64,000 bases of DNA from Synergistaceae bacterium (GCA_012728235.1 JAAYFL010000028.1:51924-115923), one strand, 5' to 3'. Shown: positions 1-9,557, counted from the first letter of the stretch. Numbers and translations: made by a program. Notes: generated by a model from the sequence alone, not told the origin.

Positions 1-329
<329 letters not shown>

Positions 330-333
330 TTAT

Positions 334-540
334 TTATTCCTTTCTTTCTGTATAGGGAAGTTCTCCTGATTCTGTTAGTATTGATACTTTTTGTTTAGCT
401 TTTTCTAGAAAGTTCCTACATTCTTTCACTAATTCTATTCCTTTTTCAAACTCAGCTAAGGCACTCTCAAGAGATATAGTCTCACCTTCTAAGGTTTTTA
501 ATATCGATTCCAGTTCTTCCATTTTCTTACTAAAATTCAT
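334..540 (-). CDS. xseB: Exodeoxyribonuclease VII small subunit
   Basis: XseB is the small subunit of exonuclease VII, which with XseA (50306-51544 in this window) degrades single-stranded DNA to oligonucleotides. The 68-residue product is the usual family size and is almost all helix. It shows the family pattern near the N-terminus (FSKKMEELESILKTLE) followed by LESALAEFEKGIELV. The ATG at 540 follows a GGAGG ribosome-binding site by 7 bases. It is divergent from rpmB and sits just before ispA. The large subunit is encoded 50 kb away, so the two subunits are not in one operon. Confidence 0.93.
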   Translation of the reverse strand: MNFSKKMEELESILKTLEGETISLESALAEFEKGIELVKECRNFLEKAKQKVSILTESGELPYTERKE

Positions 541-562
541 ATTTATTCCTCCAATAAAATAT

Positions 563-592
563 TTGTAAAAAATTATTATAGTATGTTATAAT
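563..592 (+). promoter_or_regulatory. Promoter for rpmB
   Basis: A -35 element TTGTAA (563-568), an 18-base spacer and a perfect -10 TATAAT (587-592) lie 46 bases upstream of the rpmB start. The -10 area is a near-symmetrical inverted repeat (TATTATA / TATAATA arms around six bases), so a minus-strand TATAAT for xseB-ispA falls in the same place. Confidence 0.6.
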
Positions 593-637
593 ACCTTGGT
601 TAATGTTTTTAGGCTTATACAAGAGGAGGGAAACTTG

Positions 638-832
638 ATGTCTAAATTTTGTGATTGTTGCGGGCGTGGTCCGGCGGCAGGAAATGCTGTTAGCCATTCT
701 AATCGCCACACCAGGCGTCGCTGGCTTGTAAATATACAAAATGTACGAGTTAATGTGGGTGGCGGTGAAACTCGAAAACTTCATATATGTACCAAATGCA
801 TCCGCTCCGGTAAAGTTCAAAGGGCCGTTTAA
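638..832 (+). CDS. rpmB: 50S ribosomal protein L28, zinc-binding type
   Basis: L28 is a structural protein of the large ribosomal subunit. The start is the ATG at 638, 6 bases after a GGAGGG ribosome-binding site. An upstream in-frame start at 596 would add 14 residues that are not part of the family. The 64-residue product begins MSKFCDCCGRGP and has a second cysteine pair CTKC near the end, so this is the zinc-binding (C+) form. It is monocistronic: it has its own promoter, and a terminator overlaps its stop codon. Confidence 0.97.
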   Translation: MSKFCDCCGRGPAAGNAVSHSNRHTRRRWLVNIQNVRVNVGGGETRKLHICTKCIRSGKVQRAV

Positions 833-847
833 AAGCGGCCTTTTTTA
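822..847 (+). terminator. Rho-independent terminator of rpmB
   Basis: A GGCCG (823-827) / CGGCC (836-840) stem is followed by a run of six T (841-846). The TAA stop of rpmB (830-832) lies in the loop. The T-run is on the plus-strand side only, so it ends rpmB transcripts before the convergent ftsK gene. Confidence 0.8.
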
Positions 848-858
848 CAATGTTTATC

Positions 859-3120
859 TTAACTTAATCTCTCTTCAAATAAATCTTTTGCTTTTCTTTC
901 ATCAACCAAGATCTCACGGGGTTTTGGACCATCAGCAGCTCCAACTATTCCCAGTTGTTCCATCATATCTATCAATCTAGAAGCTCGTGAAAATCCTACT
1001 CTAAGGCGTCTTTGCAATCCGCTAGCCGACGCTATTCCTGTATTCATTATGATTTCAATAGCTTCCTCTAGCAGGTCGTCATCAAAGTAATCTCCGTCAA
1101 TACCCCCCATTTGCGAACTTGGTTTAGTTATTTCTATAAATTCTGGTTCTCCAAAAGTATTTTGTAAATAATTTAGCCAGTTAGCTAAAATGCTATCCTC
1201 TATCCATGGTGCTTGTATGCGTATTGGTTTGGGGTGTTTTGTTGAAAGAAATAGCATATCCCCCTTTCCAAGTAATTTTTCTGCTCCTGCACAATCAATA
1301 ATGGTTCGAGAGTCTGCATTACTCGGAAGGGTGAAGGCGACCCTTGCAGGAATATTGGCCTTAATTAGCCCTGTAATAACATTAACAGATGGACGTTGTG
1401 TGGCAAGAATTAAGTGAATTCCAGTTGCTCTGGCCATTTGGGACAATCTACAAATATAATCTTCAACTTCTTTTGGTGCAGTCATCATTAAATCAGCCAG
1501 TTCGTCAACGATGACAACAATAAATGGCAGTCTATCTTTCTCGCGTACTTTTTTATTATAATCTTCAAGATTACGGACCCGGAGATCTGCAAATGTAGAA
1601 TAGCGTTTTTCCATTTCTCTAATTGCCCAAGCAAGCACGTGTACAGCTTTTTTTGTATCAGTCACAGGGGGGGTAAGTAAGTGCGGTAATTTATCGTATA
1701 CAGACATTTCTACGCGTTTAGGGTCTACAAGAATCATACGTAACTCTTCTGGAGTGCGTGTTGAACATAGAGCAACAATACAAGAATTTATAAAAACACT
1801 TTTACCTGAGCCTGTCGTACCTGAAACTAACAAGTGAGGTAGTTTTTCTAATCCTACAACGACAGAACCGCCGTTAACACCGACACCAAAAGGCAGTGGT
1901 AACAAATGTTTTGAATCCTGAAAATTGTGGTCGCTAATAACTGTCCTTAAGGGAATTCCTCTACGTATCGGATTTGGTATTTCTATTCCTATGTATGGTT
2001 TCCCTGGTATAGGGGCTTCTATACGCAAACTTGGTACAGCAATTGCAAGAGCAATATCTTTACCCAGAGCTGCAACTTTATTTACTTTTATTCCTGGAGC
2101 TAGTTGTATTCTAAATTGAATAACAGTAGGCCCTACCAGTATGTCTGCTAAAAAGGCCTCTATACCAAATTGATCTAATGTCTGTATTATTTTTTTGCCA
2201 AACGGCGTTGCTTTTTCTTGATCCATCTCTCCTTCATTAGACTCTTCATTTCCGAAAACTTCAATTGGAGGAGGGAAAATTCCTTGTTTTACTTTGTTTT
2301 TTTGTTCAATATTTAAATTAAACGCAGGATCTAAAACTTGGTCTTCTCCAAGTTCTTTTGTTTGAGGCCGGATTTTGATGTTTTTCTTATCTAAATCTAG
2401 ATGATTATTTTTATTTGGTACATTAAAATAGTCATATGAATTTCTGTCAAAATCATTAATATTTGGTGCACCTTCAAAATCAAATGCATCATTTGATATA
2501 ACATTTTTTGGGTGATTTTGATTAGTAGCTTTATCTTTTATTTTGTTAATTTTTGCTATAAACATTTGAATAAACTTTGTAATGTATGGAAGTTTTATAT
2601 AAGGCTTAATACCATACAAAATTAGCGATATATATATAGATATGAGACCTAAAAGAAATGTGCCTACTACACCAAGGAAAGCAAAAGATAATCTAGATAA
2701 CCCTATGCCAAAATCTCCAGGGTTTAACCATTTCAAGTTTAATCTATTTGGCTTATTTGTTAAAAAATACAGACCTAAAAGTAGGGATACATTTAAAAAA
2801 ATTAGTATAGTCGCAATTATTTGTCTGCGAAAATATGGTATTGCACGTGATAGCAATTTTAGAGAAGATATATAAAAAACAAAAAATAAAAGAACAACTA
2901 TTGAACCACCTATACGAGTTAACAAAAAGGAAGAAATTTTACACCCTAAAGAACCAGTCAAAGGCGTATATATAGACATTATTGTATAAATAGTTAGAAA
3001 AAGAACACACAAGAAAAATAGTTTTTCCTGCACCTTGCTAACATGCGGAAAAAATCCTTTGGAGTTTTTATTCTTTGTTTTGTTTGAATATCTTTTCTCT
3101 GACTTTCTACTAAAAAACAT
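859..3120 (-). CDS. ftsK: DNA translocase FtsK/SpoIIIE
   Basis: FtsK is a septum-anchored ATPase that pumps chromosome ends across the closing division septum and helps resolve dimers. The 753-residue product has four membrane segments in roughly the first 175 residues and a hydrophilic linker to about residue 290. The motor follows, with Walker A GTTGSGKS near residue 435 and Walker B IVVIVDELADLMM. The last 60 residues are a winged-helix gamma domain (GIASASGLQRRLRVGFSRA), which reads KOPS sites. A XerD-type recombinase is encoded at 32989-33897. The ATG directly follows the tldD stop with a GGGAGTGAGG ribosome-binding site, so translation is probably coupled. Confidence 0.97.
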   Translation of the reverse strand: MFFSRKSEKRYSNKTKNKNSKGFFPHVSKVQEKLFFLCVLFLTIYTIMSIYTPLTGSLGCKISSFLLTRIGGSIVVLLFFVFYISSLKLLSRAIPYFRRQIIATILIFLNVSLLLGLYFLTNKPNRLNLKWLNPGDFGIGLSRLSFAFLGVVGTFLLGLISIYISLILYGIKPYIKLPYITKFIQMFIAKINKIKDKATNQNHPKNVISNDAFDFEGAPNINDFDRNSYDYFNVPNKNNHLDLDKKNIKIRPQTKELGEDQVLDPAFNLNIEQKNKVKQGIFPPPIEVFGNEESNEGEMDQEKATPFGKKIIQTLDQFGIEAFLADILVGPTVIQFRIQLAPGIKVNKVAALGKDIALAIAVPSLRIEAPIPGKPYIGIEIPNPIRRGIPLRTVISDHNFQDSKHLLPLPFGVGVNGGSVVVGLEKLPHLLVSGTTGSGKSVFINSCIVALCSTRTPEELRMILVDPKRVEMSVYDKLPHLLTPPVTDTKKAVHVLAWAIREMEKRYSTFADLRVRNLEDYNKKVREKDRLPFIVVIVDELADLMMTAPKEVEDYICRLSQMARATGIHLILATQRPSVNVITGLIKANIPARVAFTLPSNADSRTIIDCAGAEKLLGKGDMLFLSTKHPKPIRIQAPWIEDSILANWLNYLQNTFGEPEFIEITKPSSQMGGIDGDYFDDDLLEEAIEIIMNTGIASASGLQRRLRVGFSRASRLIDMMEQLGIVGAADGPKPREILVDERKAKDLFEERLS

Positions 3121-4491
3121 TTATGCCTCACTCCCACCAACAGTAAGTCCGTCGACCAGCATAGATGGTTGTCCGTCGGTTACAGGTACGCCTTGTCCTG
3201 ATTTGCCACAAATTCCAGAATCCATCACTAAATTATTTCCTAATTCTATAATATTCTTCAAAACAGACGGGCCATTACCACTGAGTGTAGCTCCACGCAC
3301 TGGATAGGACACTTTGCCATTTCTAACCAAATATCCTTCTGAAACAAAAAAAACAAAATCTCCTGTTGTCGGATTAACCTCTCCCCCACCCATTTTCTTT
3401 ACATAAATCCCGTTTTTTATGCGATCTAACATTGATTCGAAAGTTGCATTGCCAGGTAATATAAAAGTATTGCTCATGCGTGGAACAGGAGCATATTTAA
3501 AAGATTCTCTTCTTCCGTTTCCAGTGGATTTAGCATTATATTTTTTTGCAGATAATATATCTGAAATATAACTTTTAAGAACTCCATTTTCAATTAGAAC
3601 GCTTCTCTGAGCAGGCACCCCTTCGTCGTCAAACTTGTAAGAACCATATAAGCTTGGGATAGTTGGGTCATCTATCATTGTTATATTTTTGTTGGCAACC
3701 AATTGTCCTATTCTATCTCTATATATTGAATAATCTTTATCGACTATGTCAGCTTCTAAACCGTGTCCACAAGCTTCATGAATTATAGTGCCACCTGCTT
3801 CCCCAGCAAATAAAACTTGCATTCTTCCAGCTGGACATGCCTTAGCTCTTGTCATTAGCAAAGCTCTTTGTAAAGCAATATTCGCTATGCTTGATGGAGT
3901 TGAGCTCCCCCAAAATTTATCTAATGCAACTGACTTGCACATACGCTCTGAACCCGAATAAAGAATGCCTTTCCGCTCAACGATTACCTGTGCAACGAAA
4001 CTACTATAATCGCGTGTATCTGATACAACTGAAGCATCTGGTTTTATAATAAATATGCGTTTTTTAGAAACTGAATATCTAAACGTAACTTGTCTTACCA
4101 AGGGCGAAGCCTTTCTAATCTCGTTATTTAGGTTTTGTAATATGTCGGGTTCTGGAGAAGATGTTTTTTCACAAGGCTCAATAATATCTATCGTTTTACT
4201 ATCAAGGGCTTTTGTTTTTTTATTTAAAGCAGTCTCAATTACCGTTGAAAAAGCTTCATTAATATTTTTAAAATCTATCCCAGAGGTATGTGAATAAAAA
4301 GTTTTATTATCTAATACAATGCGAGCCCCACTTCCATTTGAAGTAGAAGAAGAAAGCTCTTCAATCTTCCCTTCTTCATAGTGAGCTGCATGACCAGAAG
4401 AAGACTGTATATAGATATCAGAGTAGTCAGCTCCAGCATTTATTGTGTCTTTTATCCTTTCATGAAGAATGGCAATTTTTTTAAATTCCAT
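3121..4491 (-). CDS. tldD: TldD family metalloprotease
   Basis: TldD (usually with TldE/PmbA) is an intracellular peptidase that processes small peptides and antitoxins. The 456-residue product has the zinc motif HEACGH near residue 240 and the conserved C-terminal GNGPSVLKNIIELGN and DSGICGKSGQGVPV blocks. I chose the ATG at 4491, 11 bases after GGAGG. The longer frame begins with TTG at 4509 and overlaps the ribosome-binding site. No partner tldE/pmbA gene is in this window. A TATAAT on the minus strand at 4597-4602 could be its -10 element, but no convincing -35 goes with it. Confidence 0.93.
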   Translation of the reverse strand: MEFKKIAILHERIKDTINAGADYSDIYIQSSSGHAAHYEEGKIEELSSSTSNGSGARIVLDNKTFYSHTSGIDFKNINEAFSTVIETALNKKTKALDSKTIDIIEPCEKTSSPEPDILQNLNNEIRKASPLVRQVTFRYSVSKKRIFIIKPDASVVSDTRDYSSFVAQVIVERKGILYSGSERMCKSVALDKFWGSSTPSSIANIALQRALLMTRAKACPAGRMQVLFAGEAGGTIIHEACGHGLEADIVDKDYSIYRDRIGQLVANKNITMIDDPTIPSLYGSYKFDDEGVPAQRSVLIENGVLKSYISDILSAKKYNAKSTGNGRRESFKYAPVPRMSNTFILPGNATFESMLDRIKNGIYVKKMGGGEVNPTTGDFVFFVSEGYLVRNGKVSYPVRGATLSGNGPSVLKNIIELGNNLVMDSGICGKSGQGVPVTDGQPSMLVDGLTVGGSEA

Positions 4492-4667
4492 TATAATCTT
4501 TGCCTCCAAAACAAAATAAAGAGTGACTTTTAATTGTTTTTTAATAAAAGTGTCATTTTCGTTTTTATTATCCTTAAAATCTAATATTTGCCTTTAATTA
4601 TAGTACACTAAATCTATAGATTAAAATGGAATGAATTTGAAATGAAAATAGTTTTAACTGTATTAAA

Positions 4668-5687
4668 TTATTGAATTTCTTGTAAGAGCCTCTGTTTTTC
4701 TAAGTGTTCTTTGTAAGTTTTACTAAAAATATGCCTACCTTCTGATGTAGCAAAAAAGAACAGATATTCTGTTTCTTCAGGATTTAGGGCACTTAGCCAC
4801 GATTTTAGTGACGGAACACATATTGGTCCTGGTGGAAGACCATAATTCAGATATGTGTTATATGGGGATTCTATTTCTAAATCTTTATAAGACAGGCGAT
4901 CTTTTTTAATTCCTACATTACTCCAAGAATAAATTACAGTCGCACATGATTGTAATCTTATGTTTTTTTTGATTCTATTTAAGAAAATACCTGAAAGTAT
5001 TGGTCTTTCTTCATCAAGTTTAGCCTCTCCTTCGACGATTGAAGCTAAAACAGCTATTTCATTTAACTCCTTTTTTGTATAATCTTGAGGAATTCTTGCT
5101 CCTACTTTTTCAAACCAGAGTTTTGATGCTTCTTTTATAAAAAATTTAGCAGTTTCGTTCTCAGTTAATAGAGAATATGTTTCAGGTAGGAGAAACGCTA
5201 TTCTATCTTGTGGGCTTTTAGGAAGTATTTTGACTATGTTGTCTGGAAAATTATTGTTATTTAATAGTTCCTGGGTAAAAATATCTATATCATCTTTTAT
5301 AAATCTTTTTACAAGACTTGCATATTTAACTCCAGGAACCAGCATAAACCGTTCCGTAACAGGCTTTGCTTTTTGTAATTCATAAGCAACATTTATCTCA
5401 TGTCCTTTATGCAAATAATATTTTCCAGGACGTAATGATTTATCAATATTCAAGCGTACCATCCACTGAATTAATAGGTTAGTATCTTTTATTAGCTCTG
5501 CTTCTTTTATTGTAAGAGCTATTTGTTTTGCAGACATCCCATGGACGATTATCACTTCTTTTTCTTCTGTTTTCAATGAATAAAAGTTCGGTTGATATAC
5601 AGGAATTAAAATAGAATAGATTAGATATATTATAAAAAGGAATGAAAAGAAAATGATATCAAAAACACTAGAAAGTTTATTTTTCAT
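4668..5687 (-). CDS. mltG: Endolytic murein transglycosylase MltG (YceG-like)
   Basis: MltG cuts nascent peptidoglycan strands and so limits their length. The 339-residue product has one N-terminal membrane segment (about residues 9-29), a LysM-like region beginning IIVHGMSAKQIA, and the catalytic domain with LLPETYSL and the glutamate motif ASIVEGEAK. Near the C-terminus it has SPYNTYLNYGLPPGPICVP, typical of the family. The start at ATG 5687 follows GGAG by 7 bases; an upstream frame from 5705 would overlap this site. It is the first gene of a minus-strand unit, with a TATAAT on the minus strand at 5723-5728. Confidence 0.95.
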   Translation of the reverse strand: MKNKLSSVFDIIFFSFLFIIYLIYSILIPVYQPNFYSLKTEEKEVIIVHGMSAKQIALTIKEAELIKDTNLLIQWMVRLNIDKSLRPGKYYLHKGHEINVAYELQKAKPVTERFMLVPGVKYASLVKRFIKDDIDIFTQELLNNNNFPDNIVKILPKSPQDRIAFLLPETYSLLTENETAKFFIKEASKLWFEKVGARIPQDYTKKELNEIAVLASIVEGEAKLDEERPILSGIFLNRIKKNIRLQSCATVIYSWSNVGIKKDRLSYKDLEIESPYNTYLNYGLPPGPICVPSLKSWLSALNPEETEYLFFFATSEGRHIFSKTYKEHLEKQRLLQEIQ

Positions 5688-5705
5688 AAAATCCTCCATA
5701 AACAT

Positions 5706-6040
5706 AGACTGTACTGCTGTAGATTATACAAACTAATCGGCATAAATACCATATCTTTATGGCGAGATATTTGACATAAAAACATGTAAATAGTATAAGC
5801 TTTGATTTAGTCTTTAACTACTTGTAGCAGAAAGAACCAACAAAATTATGTTTAAAGCATAGCTTTTTGAGAGTTATTTTATTTAATTTATATTTTTGAC
5901 CCTTTATTATATATGTCACAGGTGTAGAATATGTTTTAGTTGGTGCGGCATTAATATTCACCTAAAATATTATGACGTATATAAAGGGAAAAGATATATA
6001 TATCTAGATTCTCATATTTATAATAAGGAGGGTTTTATTT
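5706..6040. other. Intergenic region between divergent mltG and serine-pathway operons
   Basis: These 335 bases hold no convincing gene. On the minus side there is a perfect TATAAT (5723-5728) for mltG. On the plus side there is the promoter listed separately, leaving a transcript leader of about 235 bases. Inside the leader I see a possible hairpin (about 5924-5971, arms containing TTTTA..GGTG and CACCTAAAA) and a 14-base palindrome at 5992-6005. AAGGAGG lies just before the start at 6041. I see no T-box, and no riboswitch class that I can recognise. Confidence 0.5.
5771..5799 (+). promoter_or_regulatory. Promoter of the aminotransferase-serA-phosphatase operon
   Basis: TTGACA (5771-5776) is a perfect -35 hexamer, followed by a 17-base spacer and TATAAG (5794-5799), five of six matches to the -10 consensus. 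The predicted transcript start is near 5806, far upstream of the first start codon. Confidence 0.65.
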
Positions 6041-7186
6041 ATGAGAAGGCATTTGTTAACACCCGGACCAGTAGAATTATCACATGATGTAATTTTAGCC
6101 GGGGCAAAACAGCTAATAGGACATAGAACAGCTGAATTTTCTGATTTATTAAAAAATTTAGAGGTTAAATTAGCAAAGTTACTAAAATCGGAAGGACCAG
6201 TTGTAATTCTTCCTTCTTCCGGAACTGGGGCTCTTGAGTGCTTAATTTTTAATTTTTTAGATAAAGGAGATAAATTCCTTTCTGTTTCTTGCGGTAATTT
6301 TGGTAGCAGATTTCGTAAAATTGGAGAACAAGTAGGTGCTGAAGCTGTTTGTCTGGATATATCCTTAGGATCTTCTCCTGACCCAGACGTTGTAGTGGAT
6401 TTTGTAAAACAAAATCCTGAATGTAAGGTTTTACTTCTAACTCAAAATGAAACTTCGACAGGGGTCCTTGTGCCTATTAAAGAAATAATTTATGCACTGC
6501 CGAAAGAGAACCGGCCCATCATACTTGTTGATGGAGTCAGTTCCGTAGGAGCAATGGAGTGTTACCCAGAAGAATGGGGTGTAGATGGGCTTGCTACTGC
6601 TTCTCAAAAAGGACTGCTTACTCCACCTGGGCTAGGTCTTGTATGGCTATCAAAAAAAGCATGGGACTTTATAGAAAAAAGAAAATGTATCAGTCATTAT
6701 TTTGATTTAAAGTTACACAAAAAAAGATTGATTTCAGATATCCCTGATAATCCCTACACTCCCCCAGTATCTTTATTTTATGCTCTTGATGAAGCCCTAG
6801 ATTTTATTTTAAATAATGATAAGGAAAAATGGTTTAAGTCACGTATACAATATGCTAGAGCATTTGCAGCGGGAATTGAAGCGTTAGGATTAGAGCTTTT
6901 AGTCCCTAACTCTAACTATCGTTCACCTGGACTTACAGCATTTTCTTCAAAAACTTTGGATTCAGAAAAAATACGGAAATACCTCAAGGAAATTGGGATA
7001 GAAACTGCTGGAGGATTGGGTTCTCTAAAGGGAAATCTTATACGAGTGGCTCATTATAATGATTGTAATTGGCCAGAGCTTTCTATGATTCTAGGATCAT
7101 TGTATGCAGCATTAGTTGCTCTTGGAGAAAAACCAAATTCAGATTTTATAACTAAAGCGTTAAATGAATGGAATAAGGAGAAATAA
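6041..7186 (+). CDS. Class V PLP-dependent aminotransferase (serine-pyruvate / phosphoserine aminotransferase type)
   Basis: This 381-residue fold-type I aminotransferase belongs to the serine-pyruvate/alanine-glyoxylate group. It begins with the family signature HLLTPGPVELS, has the cofactor-binding region SSGTGALE and DGVSSVGAMEC, and the PLP lysine is Lys190 in ASQKGLLTPPGLG. Homologues of this type replace SerC as phosphoserine aminotransferase in some bacteria and archaea. Being directly followed by serA and a phosphatase gene makes that role likely here (inference). The start is fixed by AAGGAGG 7 bases upstream. An alternative role is alanine-glyoxylate aminotransferase. Confidence 0.9.
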   Translation: MRRHLLTPGPVELSHDVILAGAKQLIGHRTAEFSDLLKNLEVKLAKLLKSEGPVVILPSSGTGALECLIFNFLDKGDKFLSVSCGNFGSRFRKIGEQVGAEAVCLDISLGSSPDPDVVVDFVKQNPECKVLLLTQNETSTGVLVPIKEIIYALPKENRPIILVDGVSSVGAMECYPEEWGVDGLATASQKGLLTPPGLGLVWLSKKAWDFIEKRKCISHYFDLKLHKKRLISDIPDNPYTPPVSLFYALDEALDFILNNDKEKWFKSRIQYARAFAAGIEALGLELLVPNSNYRSPGLTAFSSKTLDSEKIRKYLKEIGIETAGGLGSLKGNLIRVAHYNDCNWPELSMILGSLYAALVALGEKPNSDFITKALNEWNKEK

Positions 7187-7193
7187 CAATATC

Positions 7194-8840
7194 ATGAACA
7201 AAAAATGGAAAATTCTAGTAACTGAAACTATAGGAGAACTAGGTATAAATATATTAAAAGAGGCTCCTGATATTGAATTAATTCAAAAAAAATCAATGTC
7301 AAAGGAAGAACTAAAGCTTGCTGTTAGTGATATAGACGGCATCCTTACTAGAAGTGGAACAACAATGGATGCAGAAATCATAAACGCCACTACAAACCTT
7401 AAAGTAATAGGGCGAGCAGGTGTAGGTGTAGACAACATCGATATTCCAGCGGCCAGTCGCAAGGGAGTCATAGTTATAAACGCACCGAGTGGAAACACAT
7501 TGGCAGCGGTAGAATTGACTATTGGTACCATGTTATCAGTAGTTCGTAAAATATCTCAAGCAAATGCATCTGTTCGTAGAGGTGAATGGACAAGAAGCAA
7601 GTTCACGGGCTGTCAACTAAACGGTAAAAAACTTTTAATAATTGGCTTAGGGAGAATTGGCGGAAATGTGGCAACAAGGTGTCGCGCATTTGGAATGGAT
7701 ATAATAGCTTATGATCCTTATATAACTCAAAAAAGAGCTGATTCCTTAAGAGCTAACCTGATGTCCAATCTTGAAGATGCAATAAAAATAGCAGATATAG
7801 TAACTATTCATACACCTCTTACAAAAGAAACAAAAAACATGATAAACAAAGAGACATTAAAATTATTTAAACCTGGAGCATATCTTATAAACTGTGCAAG
7901 GGGCGGCATCGTAGATGAAAAAGCTGTGGCGGATGCCGTAAGAAACAAAAACTTAAATGGCTTTGGCACAGATGTTTTCTCTATAGAACCTCTTGATAGT
8001 AATCATCCTTTCTTGAATGAGGAAATCGCAGACAGAGTGCTTCTTACTCCGCATATTGGAGCGAATACTTATGAGGCACAATCCGAAGTATCAAGGATTG
8101 CTGTAGAAAACATGCTTTCTGTATTACGTGGAGAGCCATATGTTCACGCGGTAAATCTTCCTTTTATTGAACAAGCTCTCACATTGGAACAAAAAGTATA
8201 TCTAAATCTAGCCAGAAAGATAGGAGTCTTAGCGGCGAAAGTTGCTGAGGTAAAAGGCAATGCAGTTAAGTGTGTGCATTTTAAAATGAGGGGTAATATT
8301 TTTGATAAAGAAGAAGGTTATACCGAACAGCTAATGCCCTACACAATTTCTGCTTTGAAAGGTCTACTAGAAGTTAGTTTAGGCGAAGAGGTAACCTTTA
8401 TGTTAGCACCAATACTTGCAAAAGATAGAAATATTAATGTAGTTGAAAGTACTGGCGAAGCTCAAACCTATAAAAATACGATTGAAATCGAGCTAGAAAC
8501 AGAAAAAGAAAGCATTCTATTGATAGGAACAATTACAGAAGAAGGAAGACAGCGCATTGTAAGAGTTAATGACTATTGGATTGATTTTGTGCCGAATGGG
8601 AAAATATTGATGTTCCAAAACTATGATATGCCAGGAGTAATTGGAAAAATAGGTACGCTTTTGGGCGAAGCCGGTGTAAATATTGCTAACTTTGCTCTTG
8701 GACGAAAAAATGAAAGCGGACATGCTTTAGGCGTACTAGAGATAGACGGTGAAGTAGATGATAAATTAATGAACAAATTAATAAAAAGCGGTGATTTACT
8801 ATGGGAAACAACAGTTGATTTTTCAGGAGATATTAAATGA
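7194..8840 (+). CDS. serA: D-3-phosphoglycerate dehydrogenase, long form with ACT domain
   Basis: SerA oxidises 3-phosphoglycerate to 3-phosphohydroxypyruvate, the first step of serine synthesis. From the ATG at 7194 it has 548 residues: an N-terminal substrate domain, the NAD-binding Rossmann motif IIGLGRIGGNVATR, the catalytic CARGGIVDE and LTPHIGANT motifs, an intervening ASB domain, and a C-terminal ACT domain (MPGVIGKIGTLLGEAGVNIA). The ACT domain suggests feedback control by serine, as known for the family. It starts 7 bases after the aminotransferase stop and its stop overlaps the next start by 4 bases. An upstream in-frame ATG at 7164 would overlap the previous gene. Confidence 0.97.
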   Translation: MNKKWKILVTETIGELGINILKEAPDIELIQKKSMSKEELKLAVSDIDGILTRSGTTMDAEIINATTNLKVIGRAGVGVDNIDIPAASRKGVIVINAPSGNTLAAVELTIGTMLSVVRKISQANASVRRGEWTRSKFTGCQLNGKKLLIIGLGRIGGNVATRCRAFGMDIIAYDPYITQKRADSLRANLMSNLEDAIKIADIVTIHTPLTKETKNMINKETLKLFKPGAYLINCARGGIVDEKAVADAVRNKNLNGFGTDVFSIEPLDSNHPFLNEEIADRVLLTPHIGANTYEAQSEVSRIAVENMLSVLRGEPYVHAVNLPFIEQALTLEQKVYLNLARKIGVLAAKVAEVKGNAVKCVHFKMRGNIFDKEEGYTEQLMPYTISALKGLLEVSLGEEVTFMLAPILAKDRNINVVESTGEAQTYKNTIEIELETEKESILLIGTITEEGRQRIVRVNDYWIDFVPNGKILMFQNYDMPGVIGKIGTLLGEAGVNIANFALGRKNESGHALGVLEIDGEVDDKLMNKLIKSGDLLWETTVDFSGDIK

Positions 8841-9493
8841 GATTTTTCATTGTTCGCCACGGAGAAACCGCATGGAATACAGAGGGACGTTTTCAGGGAC
8901 AAATAGACACAGAACTTAATGAAAAAGGTCTTAGTCAGGCTAAATTAGTGGCGCAGAGGCTTTCTGGGAAAAAGTTTGATGCAATAGTATCGAGTCCTTT
9001 AAAAAGAGCTCTTCATACTGCCCGTGAAATAGCTTCTACTACTAATCACAAAGACATTGTTATAGAAAATGATCTTATAGAAATTAATCATGGAGATTGG
9101 GAAGGGTGTCACGCAGATCAAATAGAAGCTCAATGGGGACATTTATTAAAAAAATGGCACAAAACACCAGAACTTGTAACAATGCCAGGCGCTGGTGGTG
9201 AATCTCTGTGTGATATAACAAAAAGATCTGTAAGTGTAATTAATCAGATAGCTGATATGTACAATGGTGATGTTCTGCTTGTTTCTCACGATGCCGTAAT
9301 TAAAGTTTTGTTCTGTTATTGGACAAATTCTCCCGTTTCAAGTTTTTGGAGATTTCAAATACCTAACTGTAGCATTTCAATTATTGAGATGCCACAATCG
9401 GATTCTCTCTTCCCTCCACGTCTACTTCTAATGGGAGATGTTTCTCACTTAGGCAATTCTTTTTCTCAATTGCAAGAACAAAAGGGGCTTTAA
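8837..9493 (+). CDS. Histidine phosphatase superfamily protein, possible metal-independent phosphoserine phosphatase
   Basis: The 218-residue product is a phosphoglycerate-mutase-like phosphatase. The catalytic histidine motif is VRHGETAWN at the N-terminus, followed by a second arginine in SSPLKRALHTA, the acid EINHGDWEG and the second histidine VSHDAVIK. Members of this superfamily act as cobalamin-pathway phosphatases, mutases or phosphoserine phosphatases. No cobalamin gene is near, while serA overlaps it by 4 bases (ATGA), so I infer that it supplies the last serine step. Substrate cannot be read from the motifs alone. A symmetrical terminator follows. Confidence 0.82.
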   Translation: MRFFIVRHGETAWNTEGRFQGQIDTELNEKGLSQAKLVAQRLSGKKFDAIVSSPLKRALHTAREIASTTNHKDIVIENDLIEINHGDWEGCHADQIEAQWGHLLKKWHKTPELVTMPGAGGESLCDITKRSVSVINQIADMYNGDVLLVSHDAVIKVLFCYWTNSPVSSFWRFQIPNCSISIIEMPQSDSLFPPRLLLMGDVSHLGNSFSQLQEQKGL

Positions 9494-9557
9494 TATATTT
9501 TAATTATTTCAACTAAATAATTAAATTTGTCAATCTCCAATACTTATAAATTTAAAT

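Noticed and set aside
5896..6087. Small open frame in the leader of the aminotransferase gene
   Set aside because: It overlaps the aminotransferase start in another frame and has no ribosome-binding site or conserved features.
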